Source: JANNOG01 sp050329415 (GTDB lineage Bacteria; Actinomycetota; Actinomycetes; Actinomycetales; JBBAYJ01). From it: 64,000 nucleotides of DNA. Position numbers and translations under genes: made by a program. This document shows, piece by piece, positions 42,382 through 50,627 of this stretch. The stretch's first letter is position 1. Each line of letters starts with the position of its first letter. The stretch lies in NCBI GenBank assembly GCA_050329415.1, contig JBHJOS010000012.1, forward strand, positions 1-64,000. The letters are read 5' to 3'. Under the pieces are notes generated by a model that worked only from the letters and a program-made list of their open reading frames with translations, searched no databases and was not told the origin of the DNA.

Positions 42382-42687
42382 TCACGCGGGCGACAGCACC
42401 TCGGCGGGCAGCAGCCGGGTGACGACCGCCGGGTGCCCGCCGTCCTCGATGACGAAGACGACGAGCCCCCACCACCGGTCGTCCCGATGGCGCCACTCCA
42501 CGAGGACGCCGGGGGAGCGGTCCGTGACCGGGTCCGCCGGGTGGCTCACCCAGCAGTGCAGCGGAGGGTCTGCCCGGCCTTCGCGGCCCGTCGGCGGCTG
42601 CCGGGGCGGGAGCGGCGCCGCGCCCGATCGGGCGATGGCGCGGTCCCCGAGGGGCACCCCGATGCCCCGCATCCCGCCGTACGCCAC
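42382..42687 (-). CDS. Unknown 101-aa protein, probably SOS-regulated
   Basis: 101-aa protein of no recognised family. The C-terminal half has a compact Trp-rich pattern (CWVSHPADP; WRHRDDRWWGLVVFV; VVTRLLPAEVL) that looks like a small beta fold. The GTG at 42687 is 6 nt behind a CACGCT -10 box, and a perfect LexA box lies at the -35 position. This regulatory layout supports both the start and a role in DNA damage response. No repair gene is adjacent. Confidence 0.65.
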   Translation of the reverse strand: MAYGGMRGIGVPLGDRAIARSGAAPLPPRQPPTGREGRADPPLHCWVSHPADPVTDRSPGVLVEWRHRDDRWWGLVVFVIEDGGHPAVVTRLLPAEVLSPA

Positions 42688-42693
42688 GGCCTC

Positions 42694-42699
42694 AGCGTG
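42694..42699 (-). promoter_or_regulatory. -10 box of the SOS-linked gene
   Basis: CACGCT on the coding strand, 6 nt before the GTG at 42687, places transcription start on the start codon. The LexA box centre is then about 37 bp upstream of the start of transcription. Confidence 0.5.
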
Positions 42700-42716
42700 T
42701 CACGCCCCCCACTTCA

Positions 42717-42732
42717 TCGAACACATGTTCGA
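42717..42732. promoter_or_regulatory. LexA (SOS) box
   Basis: TCGAACACATGTTCGA is a perfect palindrome and an exact match to the actinobacterial/Gram-positive LexA consensus CGAAC-N4-GTTCG with extended TCGA ends. It overlaps the -35 region of the leaderless promoter for the 101-aa gene, where LexA would block polymerase. Confidence 0.85.
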
Positions 42733-42783
42733 GTAAGTCACTCGTTCGGCGGACCGCGGACGGGACATGTCGTCACGAGTAGT

Positions 42784-42810
42784 TGCACAGTGCAGATTGC
42801 CGCTTGCAAT
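42784..42810. promoter_or_regulatory. Two adjacent palindromes upstream of the SOS-linked gene
   Basis: TGCACAGTGCA (42784-42794) and ATTGC-CGCTT-GCAAT (42796-42810) are adjacent inverted repeats, about 100 bp upstream of the 101-aa gene. They resemble TetR-type operators, but no regulator gene is next to them. They may be remnants of a lost promoter. Confidence 0.35.
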
Positions 42811-42816
42811 GACTGC

Positions 42817-42870
42817 GGAGAAGCACGGCCCGGTGGAGAGCACGGTCTCGGTGGAGAAGCACGGTCCGGG
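42817..42870. repeat. Three 18-bp tandem repeats
   Basis: GGAGAAGCACGGCCCGGT, a variant with one base missing and one added, and GGAGAAGCACGGTCCGGG follow each other in non-coding DNA downstream of the VIT1 gene. Function unknown. Confidence 0.7.
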
Positions 42871-42929
42871 TGGGGACGGGAGCCAGCGGGGCACGGCCGG
42901 CGCAGCACCGGGCTGAACCCCGACGCCCG

Positions 42930-43631
42930 TCACACCTGAGTGCCGACGAGGCTCCCGACCGCGTACGTCACGGTCATGGCCAGCGTCCCGAGCCCGACAT
43001 TGCGGGCGACCGCCCGGGGCACCCCGGCCCCGCCGAGCCGCGCGCTCACCACTCCGGTGAGGGCGAGCGCGACCACGACGGCGAGAACGCACGCGGCCAG
43101 TCGCCAGGGTGCGGCCGGCACGGTGATCGCCACCAGGGGCAGGGCCGCGCCCAGCACGAAGGCGACGAAGGACGCGCCAGCCGCCTGCCACGGGCTGGTG
43201 AGGGCGTCGGGGTCGATGCCGAGCTCGGCTTCGGCATGGGCGCCGAGCCCGTCGTGCGCGGTCAGCTCCTCGGCGACCCGGCGGGCGAGGCCCGGGCTGA
43301 TCCCCTTGGCGCGGTAGATCTCCGCCAGTTCGTCGAGCTCCGCCTCCGGCATCTCGGCGAGCTCCCGGCGCTCCTTGTCCAGCAGCGCCCGCTCGGCGTC
43401 GCGCTGGGTGCTGACCGAGACGTACTCGCCGCCCGCCATGGAGAACGCCCCCGACACCAGGCCGGCGATCCCGGCCACGAGGACCGCGGTGCGGCTCGAC
43501 GTCGCCCCGGCGACCCCCACGACCAGCCCGGCCACCGACACGATGCCGTCGTTCGCGCCCAGCACACCGGCGCGCAGCCAGTTCAGCCGCCCGCCGATGT
43601 CGCCGGTGTGGGCCTCGTCCGCGTGCGTCAT
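42930..43631 (-). CDS. VIT1/CCC1 family transporter
   Basis: 233-aa membrane protein of the VIT1/CCC1 (iron/manganese transport) family. Diagnostic segments are LRAGVLGANDGIVSVAGLVVG at the start (helix 1 with the metal-site Asp) and SMAGGEYVSVSTQRDAE. A soluble helical hairpin follows (KERRELAEMPEAELDELAEIY), then three further helices. It probably exports or detoxifies Fe2+/Mn2+. The ATG at 43631 overlaps the stop of the GH1 gene by 4 bp. Confidence 0.92.
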   Translation of the reverse strand: MTHADEAHTGDIGGRLNWLRAGVLGANDGIVSVAGLVVGVAGATSSRTAVLVAGIAGLVSGAFSMAGGEYVSVSTQRDAERALLDKERRELAEMPEAELDELAEIYRAKGISPGLARRVAEELTAHDGLGAHAEAELGIDPDALTSPWQAAGASFVAFVLGAALPLVAITVPAAPWRLAACVLAVVVALALTGVVSARLGGAGVPRAVARNVGLGTLAMTVTYAVGSLVGTQV

Positions 43632-45040
43632 CGGGGAGCCGCCGCGAGCAGGTCGCGGTACCAGCGGGCGCTGTCCTTGGGCGTGCGCTCGCCGGTCGCG
43701 TAGTCGACCCGGACGATGCCGAACCGCTTGCGGTACCCGTAGGCCCACTCGAAGTTGTCGAGCAGCGACCACACGAGGTACCCGCGGACGTCCACCCCGG
43801 CGTCCCGGGCGTCCGCCACCGCGGCGACGTGGTCGGCCAGGTAGGCGGTCCGGTCGACGTCGGCCAGCGGGCCGGCCGGGCGGGTGTCGTCCGGGTAGGC
43901 GGCACCGTTCTCCGTCACCATCAGCGGCAGGCCCGGGAACGCCCGGCCCAGCCGGGTCAGCAGCTCGGTGAGCCCGGACGGGTCCACCGGCCACCCCATG
44001 TCGGTGACCGGGCGGTCCTGCGGCAGGAACTCCACGTCCCCGCAGCCCGGCCACGGCGAGCGCCCGCCGCCGTGGCCGTCGGCGTCCCGCCGCGGTCCCG
44101 ACCGGTCCCAGTGCCCGACGACCGTCGGCGTGTAGTAGTTCACCCCCAGCAGGTCCACCCCGCCGGCATGAGCCGTGGCCGCGTCCCCGTCGCGGACGAA
44201 CGACCAGTCGGTGACCGCGGCGGTGTCGGCCAGCAGGTCGTCGGGGTACCGGCCCCGCAGCATGGGGCCGAGGAAGACCTGGTTGCCCACCGCGTCGACC
44301 CGGCGCGCGGCCTCGACGTCGGGCGCGCCGTCCCCGGCCGGCCGCACCAGGTGGACGTTGAGCACCACCGACACCGGGCGCCCGGGCGCCTCCCGCCGCA
44401 GCGCCTGCACGCCCAGGCCGTGGGCGAGGTTGAGGTGGTGCGCGGCGGCCAGGGACGCCGCCGGGTCCGTCCGGCCGGGCGCGTGGACGCCGGCGGCATA
44501 GCCGAGGAAGGCGGTGCACCAGGGCTCGTTGAACGTCGTCCAGACGCCGACCCGGTCGCCGAGGGCGGCGGCGACGACGCTCGCGTACTCGGCGAACCGC
44601 TCCGCGGTGTCGCGCACCGGCCAGCCGCCGGCGTCCTCCAGCGGTTGCGGCAGGTCCCAGTGGTAGAGCGTGGCGACCGGCGTGATGTCCCGCTCCAGCA
44701 ACGCGTCGACCAGCCGGGAGTAGAAGTCCAGCCCCGCCCGGTTGACCGGCCCGGAGCCCGCGGGCTGGACCCTGGGCCAGGCGATCGAGAACCGGTACGC
44801 CCGCAGGCCGAGGTCCGCCATCAGGGCGACGTCCTCCGCCAGGCGGTGGTAATGGTCGGTCGCGGTGTCTCCGGTGTCGCCGCCCAGCACCGCGCCCGGG
44901 ACCCGGCTGAAGGTGTCCCAGATCGACGGCCCCCGCCCGTCCTCGGTCGCGGCCCCCTCGATCTGGTAGGCAGCGGTGGCTGCCCCCCACACGAAGCCGG
45001 GCGGGAACCGGCGGGCCAGGTCGGCGGGGGAGGCGCTCAC
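43628..45040 (-). CDS. GH1 beta-glucosidase
   Basis: 470-aa cytoplasmic glycosidase of family GH1. The N-terminal signature FVWGAATAAYQIEG is followed by the acid/base TFNEPW (Glu about 172) and nucleophile VTENG (Glu about 376), and the WSLLDNFEWAYGY aglycone region. It cleaves cellobiose and related glucosides. GTG 45040 lies 7 nt after CAGGGT and fits the family N-terminus; the longer frame is not supported. Next to it at 39 kb is a relic of a cellulase. Confidence 0.94.
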   Translation of the reverse strand: MSASPADLARRFPPGFVWGAATAAYQIEGAATEDGRGPSIWDTFSRVPGAVLGGDTGDTATDHYHRLAEDVALMADLGLRAYRFSIAWPRVQPAGSGPVNRAGLDFYSRLVDALLERDITPVATLYHWDLPQPLEDAGGWPVRDTAERFAEYASVVAAALGDRVGVWTTFNEPWCTAFLGYAAGVHAPGRTDPAASLAAAHHLNLAHGLGVQALRREAPGRPVSVVLNVHLVRPAGDGAPDVEAARRVDAVGNQVFLGPMLRGRYPDDLLADTAAVTDWSFVRDGDAATAHAGGVDLLGVNYYTPTVVGHWDRSGPRRDADGHGGGRSPWPGCGDVEFLPQDRPVTDMGWPVDPSGLTELLTRLGRAFPGLPLMVTENGAAYPDDTRPAGPLADVDRTAYLADHVAAVADARDAGVDVRGYLVWSLLDNFEWAYGYRKRFGIVRVDYATGERTPKDSARWYRDLLAAAPR

Positions 45041-45060
45041 GCCGCTCACCCTGCCAGGGC

Positions 45061-46032
45061 TCACGCGCGCTGCCCAGGCGGGTCTGCCGAACCGCTGCCG
45101 CGCGCCAGGAGGGCGAGCACCACCCCCGACACGACCAGGGCGAAGCCCGCCACCTGGACGGCCGAGAGGGTCTGGCCGAACCACCACCACGCCACGGCGG
45201 CGGCGCCCACGACCTCGCCGGTTCCGATGATCGACACCAGCGTGGCCGGCAGCCAGCCCAGCGCCGCCGTGACCGCAGCGAACGGCGCAAGCGTCCCCAG
45301 CAGCACGACGACGGCCAGCAGCACCCAGACCGGGACCGGAAGGCCGCCCACGGTTGTCGGGAGCGGCGCCGTCCCCGCGGCGAGGCGAGCCGCAGCCGGC
45401 AGGGCGGGCGCCGCGAGGACCACGCTGACGACGGCCGCGATCGCGAACCCCCAGAACGTCGTGCTGAGGGCGTCCCGCTCGGTCACGAGCCGCTCACCGA
45501 CCAGGAAGTACACCGAGAACGCGGCCGCGGCACCGAGTCCGGCCGCGATGCCGACCGGGTCCAGGCCGCCGCCTGGCACCCGGGTCGCCAGGGCGAGTCC
45601 GCCGAGAGCGAGGGCGAGCGCCGGCCAGACCAGCCGGGACACCGGACGGCGCAGCCAGAACCGCGCGACGAGGGCGATGACCAGCGGCGCCAGGTACTCC
45701 AGCAGCAGGGCCAACCCGATGGGAAGCCGGTCGATGGCGACGAAGTAGGCCCACTGGACCAGCGCGACCCCGCCCGCCCCGTACAGCACCAGCCAGGGCC
45801 ACTGGTGCCGGGGCACGGCCAGGGTCCGGGCCCGTCCGGTGGCCACCAGTGCGAGCCCGAGGACCGAGGCGGCACCGAGGGCGCGCACGGCCGCGAGAGC
45901 CTCCGGAGTCACCCCGGCCTGCAGCACCACCGCCGAGGTGCCGGCGTTGAGCGAGAACAGCATGACCGCCAGCACGACCAGCGTCGCGCCCACGGGCCAG
46001 CCCCGGGCACCGGCGGGCAGCGGATCGGTCAC
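45061..46032 (-). CDS. EamA/DMT family transporter
   Basis: 323-aa protein with ten predicted helices in two EamA halves (LFSLNAGTSAVVLQAG; LALLLEYLAPLVIALVARFW; LLGTLAPFAAVTAALGWLP). Such permeases export amino acids or metabolites. GTG 46032 is 6 nt after CAGGAT, so it is probably leaderless. It ends 20 bp upstream of the GH1 start on the same strand, so partial cotranscription is possible. Confidence 0.9.
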   Translation of the reverse strand: MTDPLPAGARGWPVGATLVVLAVMLFSLNAGTSAVVLQAGVTPEALAAVRALGAASVLGLALVATGRARTLAVPRHQWPWLVLYGAGGVALVQWAYFVAIDRLPIGLALLLEYLAPLVIALVARFWLRRPVSRLVWPALALALGGLALATRVPGGGLDPVGIAAGLGAAAAFSVYFLVGERLVTERDALSTTFWGFAIAAVVSVVLAAPALPAAARLAAGTAPLPTTVGGLPVPVWVLLAVVVLLGTLAPFAAVTAALGWLPATLVSIIGTGEVVGAAAVAWWWFGQTLSAVQVAGFALVVSGVVLALLARGSGSADPPGQRA

Positions 46033-46198
46033 CCGGGCATCCTGCCGGGCGGTCGGGTGGCCCGCGGACCCCTCGGCGGGAGGGCTGGGTTACCGTAGGT
46101 CTGCGCCGGGCCGCGGCAGCCCCGGGCTCCATCATCCGCCGCTTCGAGCGGCCACGCGCCGTGAGGCGCTCCCGGCCCGGCGCACCCTCTCTGATCCG

Positions 46199-46891
46199 TC
46201 AGTCCAGGCTCCCGGCCCGCCAGGCGCGGGCGGCGGCCTCCAGGTGGCCCGCCATGGTGACGAGGGCGGCCGCGGATCGCGTGAGTCGCCCCGCGTCGTC
46301 CGGCTCGGCCGGTCCGGGTTCCTCGCCCGGACCGGATCCGGGTGCGGTCCCCGGGCTCGCCGACCGGTCCAGGTCGTCGGCCCGGAACGAGCGGCCGACG
46401 GCCATGACCCGGGCGAATGCCGCGGCCCGCTCCAGCGTGGTGTCGAAGTCCACCCCCCCGACCCCTGCCAGCACGTCGTCCACCAGCTGGCGGACCTCCA
46501 ACGGCCCCGGCGGGTCCGCCACGCCGGCCACCACCTCGGCCACGGGCACGTGCGCCCGGCCGGCATCGAAGTCCCGGGAGGCCTCCACCGGGTGGTGGCG
46601 GACGCCGTGCCGCAGCGCCACCAGCCGCCACAGCGCGCCCGGCAGCGACACCGGGGCTGCGGCGGCCCACAGCCGGGCGGCGGCCTCGAGCCCGTCGTCG
46701 CTGTCGATCGCGCTGGTCATGCGTGCCCGGGCCCGATCGTCGGTGGGATCACCGAGTCGGGCCACGACCGCCGCCGCACTGGTGTGTGCGGCCTCGAGCC
46801 GGGCCGCGGGGTCACGGGCGGCGGCCGCGGCCGACTCCGCCGCGTTGGTGACGGCATCCGTGAGGCGGGCGGGCCGGCGCGGGGTCGTCAC
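46199..46891 (-). CDS. Conserved actinobacterial helical protein of unknown function
   Basis: 230-aa, Ala-rich, almost wholly helical protein without membrane segments. No domain recognised. Features include a conserved-looking core LWRLVALRHGVRHHPVEASRDFDAG and DVLAGVGGVDFDTTLERAAAFARVM. The stop of the upstream gene overlaps its start (4 bp), so it works with, or is at least made with, the membrane alpha/beta protein encoded before it. Confidence 0.65.
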   Translation of the reverse strand: MTTPRRPARLTDAVTNAAESAAAAARDPAARLEAAHTSAAAVVARLGDPTDDRARARMTSAIDSDDGLEAAARLWAAAAPVSLPGALWRLVALRHGVRHHPVEASRDFDAGRAHVPVAEVVAGVADPPGPLEVRQLVDDVLAGVGGVDFDTTLERAAAFARVMAVGRSFRADDLDRSASPGTAPGSGPGEEPGPAEPDDAGRLTRSAAALVTMAGHLEAAARAWRAGSLD

Positions 46892-48270
46892 GGGTCTCCC
46901 GCCGACGTCTCGCCGGGCTCGTGGCGCCGCAGGGGCCCGCCGGAAGGCCGTGGGGGCGAAGGTTCTCGGCCCCGGTTCCGGGCGGCTCCGCCCTGCGGAT
47001 GACGCGTCAGCTCACGCGCGGCGTGCGCCACGAGGTCCGCCGACTGATCCAGCCGCGTCCGGCCGTCCGCGGTCACCGCCCGGCCCAGGTAGCCGGTGCG
47101 CCCGACGTGCGTGGTGTAGTCGACGCGATGCACGACGACCTTCCGGGCCCGCCGGGCCCGGGACCAGCCACCGACGTGCAGCGCGGTCCACCTGGACGGC
47201 AGGAAGGGCACGGCCGCGAGCTCCGCGGGATCCCCCCAGGACACGGCGGCGTGGACCCGCCGCACGCCCGACAGGTCGGCCCCGCCGTCGGCGAACCCGC
47301 CGAGGGTGACGACGTCGAGGGGCGCGCCGCCGAGGGCGCGGGCGACGTCCGACGCCACGTGCAGCGCCGTCTGGGCTCCTGCGGAGAGGGCCACCAGGAC
47401 GATCGGTGCCCCGCTGCCCGGTCGGTAGCCGGCGGCCAGGGCGTGGGCGAGGACGGCCACGGTGTGCCCGGCCATGAGCCGTCGCTGGTAGCGCCGGTCG
47501 ACGGCGACGATCCCCTCCCAGATGCCCCGGGCGATCAGCCAGCCGCGGTCGTGTTGCCCGAGGTGCCGCCAGAGCGGGCCGGTGACCGGGCGCTGCCACG
47601 CCGGGCGCTGGGTCACGTCGTTCGGCATGAGGCTCATGACCACCGTCCACGTCGGCAGCCGCCGGTGGATCGCCTCCGCGAACTGGCGGCCGACGGGTGT
47701 GGTGCGTGGCGTGGCGCGCCCGACGCCGTCGAAGTAGACGACGAAGCCGTCGGGCGCGCGGCCACGGCGCGACGTCGGTCCCACGTTGAGTGCGAGGTCC
47801 GGTCCCGGTGGGGGCGGCGGCGGGGGCCCGGACGCGGAGAGTGCGGCGTCGAGCACTCGGTACAGGGCGTGCCGGCCGGCGACGAGCACCGCGGCGGCGG
47901 CCACCGCACGCATCCGGGCGGCGGGTGTCGCGGCGGATCGCGCTGCGGACCGCGTCGCGGCCACGGCGGCGGCGGCCGAGGCGTACGGACCGAGGACCGG
48001 GAAGGGATCGGCGCCGACCACGGCCGCCCGCCGGCCCCCTCCCACGGGAGCCCGCCGGTCGACGCCGGCGACGGAGCCGGCGAGGCGCTGGACGACGACG
48101 GCGGAGACCGCGGCCGCGGCGACGGTCGCCGGGACGGCGGTCACCACCTCCCGGGCGGACGGCCGACGGAACGGGAGCCCGAGCCGCCGGCCCAGTGCCT
48201 GCCACGGCACGGCGGCAACCACCGGTCCGACCGCGGCCAGCAGCCGCACGGTCGGTGAACACCTCGCCAT
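46888..48270 (-). CDS. Membrane-anchored protein with alpha/beta-hydrolase-like core, unknown
   Basis: 460-aa protein. Two or three hydrophobic helices are within residues 1-140, then a soluble domain beginning FVVYFDGVG with an alpha/beta hydrolase-like order. IVLVALSAGAQTALHVA near 300 resembles a nucleophile elbow (SAG), and VVVHRVDYTTHVGRTGYL is near 400. The C-terminal 30 residues are basic and Pro-rich. ATG 48270 has a GGAGGAG site. Coupled to the helical gene by 4 bp. Esterase function is possible but unproven. Confidence 0.65.
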   Translation of the reverse strand: MARCSPTVRLLAAVGPVVAAVPWQALGRRLGLPFRRPSAREVVTAVPATVAAAAVSAVVVQRLAGSVAGVDRRAPVGGGRRAAVVGADPFPVLGPYASAAAAVAATRSAARSAATPAARMRAVAAAAVLVAGRHALYRVLDAALSASGPPPPPPPGPDLALNVGPTSRRGRAPDGFVVYFDGVGRATPRTTPVGRQFAEAIHRRLPTWTVVMSLMPNDVTQRPAWQRPVTGPLWRHLGQHDRGWLIARGIWEGIVAVDRRYQRRLMAGHTVAVLAHALAAGYRPGSGAPIVLVALSAGAQTALHVASDVARALGGAPLDVVTLGGFADGGADLSGVRRVHAAVSWGDPAELAAVPFLPSRWTALHVGGWSRARRARKVVVHRVDYTTHVGRTGYLGRAVTADGRTRLDQSADLVAHAARELTRHPQGGAARNRGREPSPPRPSGGPLRRHEPGETSAGDP

Positions 48271-48533
48271 GCCGCTCCTCCTTCGCTCGTCGTCACCGCG
48301 CGTCCTCCTCGCCGCGCCGTTCCGGGCACCGGCAGGGCCCCGGACGCCGGATGTGACCGGATCGTCACCGCCCCGGTGTCCCGAGTATCCCCGGTGCGGG
48401 CCCAATCCCCGGTCCTGGTGGCGCGGGCGTCGTGCTCGCCCCATACTGATCCGGTCCGATTGCCGGGCACGGGCCGTTCCGAGGTTCGAGGGCGTAGGGG
48501 AAGACGCACCTCGAGCACACCTCAGGAGGACCA

Positions 48534-49034
48534 GTGTCCGGACCCACCCGCGGGGTGCTCTTCGTGCACTCCGCACCCCGTGCCGTGTGCCCTCACGTCG
48601 AGTGGGCCGCGGGTCGCGTGCTGGGCCGTCGCGTCCAGCTCGAATGGACCGTCCAGCCGGTCGCCCCTGGTCTCCTGCGGGCGGAGTTTCCGTGGCTGGG
48701 TGACCAGGGTCTCGGTCCCCGGTTGGCCAGTGCCCTGCGCGGGTGGCCGGATCTGCGGTTCGAGGTCACGGAGGAGCCGAGCCGCGGCTGCGACGGCGGC
48801 CGGTGGAGCCACGTCCCCGACCTCGGCCTCCATCACGCGGTCGTCGATGTCCACGGCAACGTCGTGGTGCCCGAGGACCGGCTCCGGGCCGCTCTCGCCG
48901 AGGCGGACCCCGGCGAGGTGCGGCGGCTGCTCGGTCTTGCGCTGGGCGCCGCCTGGGACGACGAGCTGGAGCCGTTCCGGGCCGGCGCCGACCACGATGG
49001 TTCCCCGGTCCGCTGGCTCCACCGGGTCGGCTGA
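48534..49034 (+). CDS. DUF3145 family protein
   Basis: 166-aa protein matching DUF3145, found almost only in actinobacteria, usually close to the fatty acid genes as here (divergence from accD side is conserved). Landmarks: GVLFVHSAPRAVCPHVEWA at the start, SRGCDGGRWSHVPDLGLH in the middle and GAAWDDELEPFRAG near the end. GTG 48534 has AGGAGG 5 nt upstream. Function unknown; a link to lipid synthesis is inferred only from gene neighbourhood. Confidence 0.9.
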   Translation: MSGPTRGVLFVHSAPRAVCPHVEWAAGRVLGRRVQLEWTVQPVAPGLLRAEFPWLGDQGLGPRLASALRGWPDLRFEVTEEPSRGCDGGRWSHVPDLGLHHAVVDVHGNVVVPEDRLRAALAEADPGEVRRLLGLALGAAWDDELEPFRAGADHDGSPVRWLHRVG

Positions 49035-49080
49035 CGGACTCGTCCGTCGCTCAGCCCCGCTGCTGCCGGTCCCGCCCATC

Positions 49081-49125
49081 ACCCGGGGATCGTCCACCCG
49101 GGGATGGCCCACCCCGGGATCGTCG
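49081..49125. repeat. Three 15-bp tandem repeats
   Basis: ACCCGGGGATCGTCC, ACCCGGGGATGGCCC and ACCCCGGGATCGTCG follow each other between the convergent DUF3145 and accD genes. The copies can pair with each other and may help transcription end. Confidence 0.7.
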
Positions 49126-49166
49126 ATCCGGCGGGGACGGAGTCTCCGGCGGGGCCCCGGGCGGCC

Positions 49167-50627
49167 TCACAGGGGGATGTTGCCGTGGGAGCCGCGGGTG
49201 GCAGGGGCGTCGGCGACGGCCCGGGCCAGCGCCCCCCGGGTCTCGACGGGCCGGACGACCTCGTCGACGACACCGATCTCGATCGCCCGGTCCAGGCCGC
49301 CCGCCAGTCGCTCGTGCTCGCTGGCCAGCTCCTGCTCGACGGCCGCCCGGGCGTCCTCGGGGACCTCGGCGAGGCGGCGGCGGTGCAGGATCCGCACCGC
49401 CGCCACCGCGCCCATGACGGCGATCTCGGCCGTCGGCCACGCCAGCACCCGGGTGGCGCCCAGGGAGCGCGAGTTCATGGCGATGTACGCCCCGCCGTAG
49501 GCCTTGCGCATGACCAGCGTGACCCGGGGCACGGTGCACTCGGAGAACGCGTGCAGCAGTTTGGCGCCGCGCCGCACCACCCCGTCCCACTCCTGGCCGA
49601 CTCCCGGCAGGTAGCCGGGCACGTCGACGAGGACGAGCAGGGGGATGCCGAAGGCGTCGCACATCCGCACGAAGCGGGCCGCCTTCTCCGCCGAGGTGGA
49701 GTCCAGGCACCCGCCGAGGCGCATCGGGTTGTTCGCCACCACCCCGACCGTCCCGCCGCCGAGGCGGCCGAGGGTGGTGACGACGTTCGGTGCCCACCGC
49801 GGGTGCAGCTCGAGGCCGGGGGAGTCCAGGAGCTCGTCGACGACGGGGTGGACGTCGTAGGCGCGCTTGGCCGAGTCGGGCAGGTGCCGCCCCACGTCAC
49901 GGGCCTCGACCGCCTGCGGGTCCACCCGCCCGGGCGCCCCGAGGAGCGTGACGAGCCGGCGACCCCGCTCGTAGGCCTCCTCGGTGGTCTCGGTGACGAC
50001 GTGCACCACCCCCGAGCGCCGGCCGTGCGGCTCCGGGCCGCCGAGGCGCAGGGCGTCCACGGCCTCTCCGGTCACCGAGCGGACGACGTCCGGGCCCGTG
50101 ACGAAGATCCGGCCCTCCGGGCCCAGGACCACGATGTCGGTCAGCGCGGGCCCATACGCCGCTCCACCGGCGGCGGCCGCCACCACCACGCTGATCTGGG
50201 GGATCCGTCCCGACGCCCGCGTCATCGCGGCGAAGACCCGACCGACGGCGTCCAGGCTCACGACACCCTCGGCGAGCCGGGCGCCGCCGGAGTGCCAGAT
50301 CCCCACGATGGGTACGCCGTCGGCGAGCGCCCGGTCGTAGGCCGCCACGATGTGCCGGCAGCCGTCGGAACCCATGGCGCCGCCCTGGTACCGGGCATCG
50401 GAGGCGAAGACCACCGCGGGCACGCCGTCGACGAGGGCGCGGGCGGCGAGGACTCCCGAGTTGTCCGGGGCGTGCAGGGGGACGACCGATCCGGGGTCGG
50501 CGAACGACTCGAGCCGGGGGCGCGGGTCGCGAGGGTCAGGCGGCCGGTGCTCGACCAGGGGTCGCTCCGGGGTGGTTGTCACGGCGAGGCCGTCGGTGGT
50601 CGCGGAGGTGGGGACGGTGGCGGACAT
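49167..50627 (-). CDS. accD: Acyl-CoA carboxylase beta subunit (AccD6 type)
   Basis: 486-aa carboxyltransferase. It carries the crotonase-like halves of acetyl/propionyl-CoA carboxylases: SGGARLAEGVVSLDAVGRVF and AAAAGGAAYGPALTDIV (oxyanion hole) in the N-half and VPGYLPGVGQEWDGVVR and KAYGGAYIAMNSRSLGA in the C-half. No zinc ribbon. In mycobacteria AccD6 supplies malonyl-CoA to FAS-II; the position after fabF implies the same here. ATG 50627 shares one base with the fabF stop (TGATG). The biotin/alpha subunit is elsewhere. Confidence 0.95.
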   Translation of the reverse strand: MSATVPTSATTDGLAVTTTPERPLVEHRPPDPRDPRPRLESFADPGSVVPLHAPDNSGVLAARALVDGVPAVVFASDARYQGGAMGSDGCRHIVAAYDRALADGVPIVGIWHSGGARLAEGVVSLDAVGRVFAAMTRASGRIPQISVVVAAAAGGAAYGPALTDIVVLGPEGRIFVTGPDVVRSVTGEAVDALRLGGPEPHGRRSGVVHVVTETTEEAYERGRRLVTLLGAPGRVDPQAVEARDVGRHLPDSAKRAYDVHPVVDELLDSPGLELHPRWAPNVVTTLGRLGGGTVGVVANNPMRLGGCLDSTSAEKAARFVRMCDAFGIPLLVLVDVPGYLPGVGQEWDGVVRRGAKLLHAFSECTVPRVTLVMRKAYGGAYIAMNSRSLGATRVLAWPTAEIAVMGAVAAVRILHRRRLAEVPEDARAAVEQELASEHERLAGGLDRAIEIGVVDEVVRPVETRGALARAVADAPATRGSHGNIPL

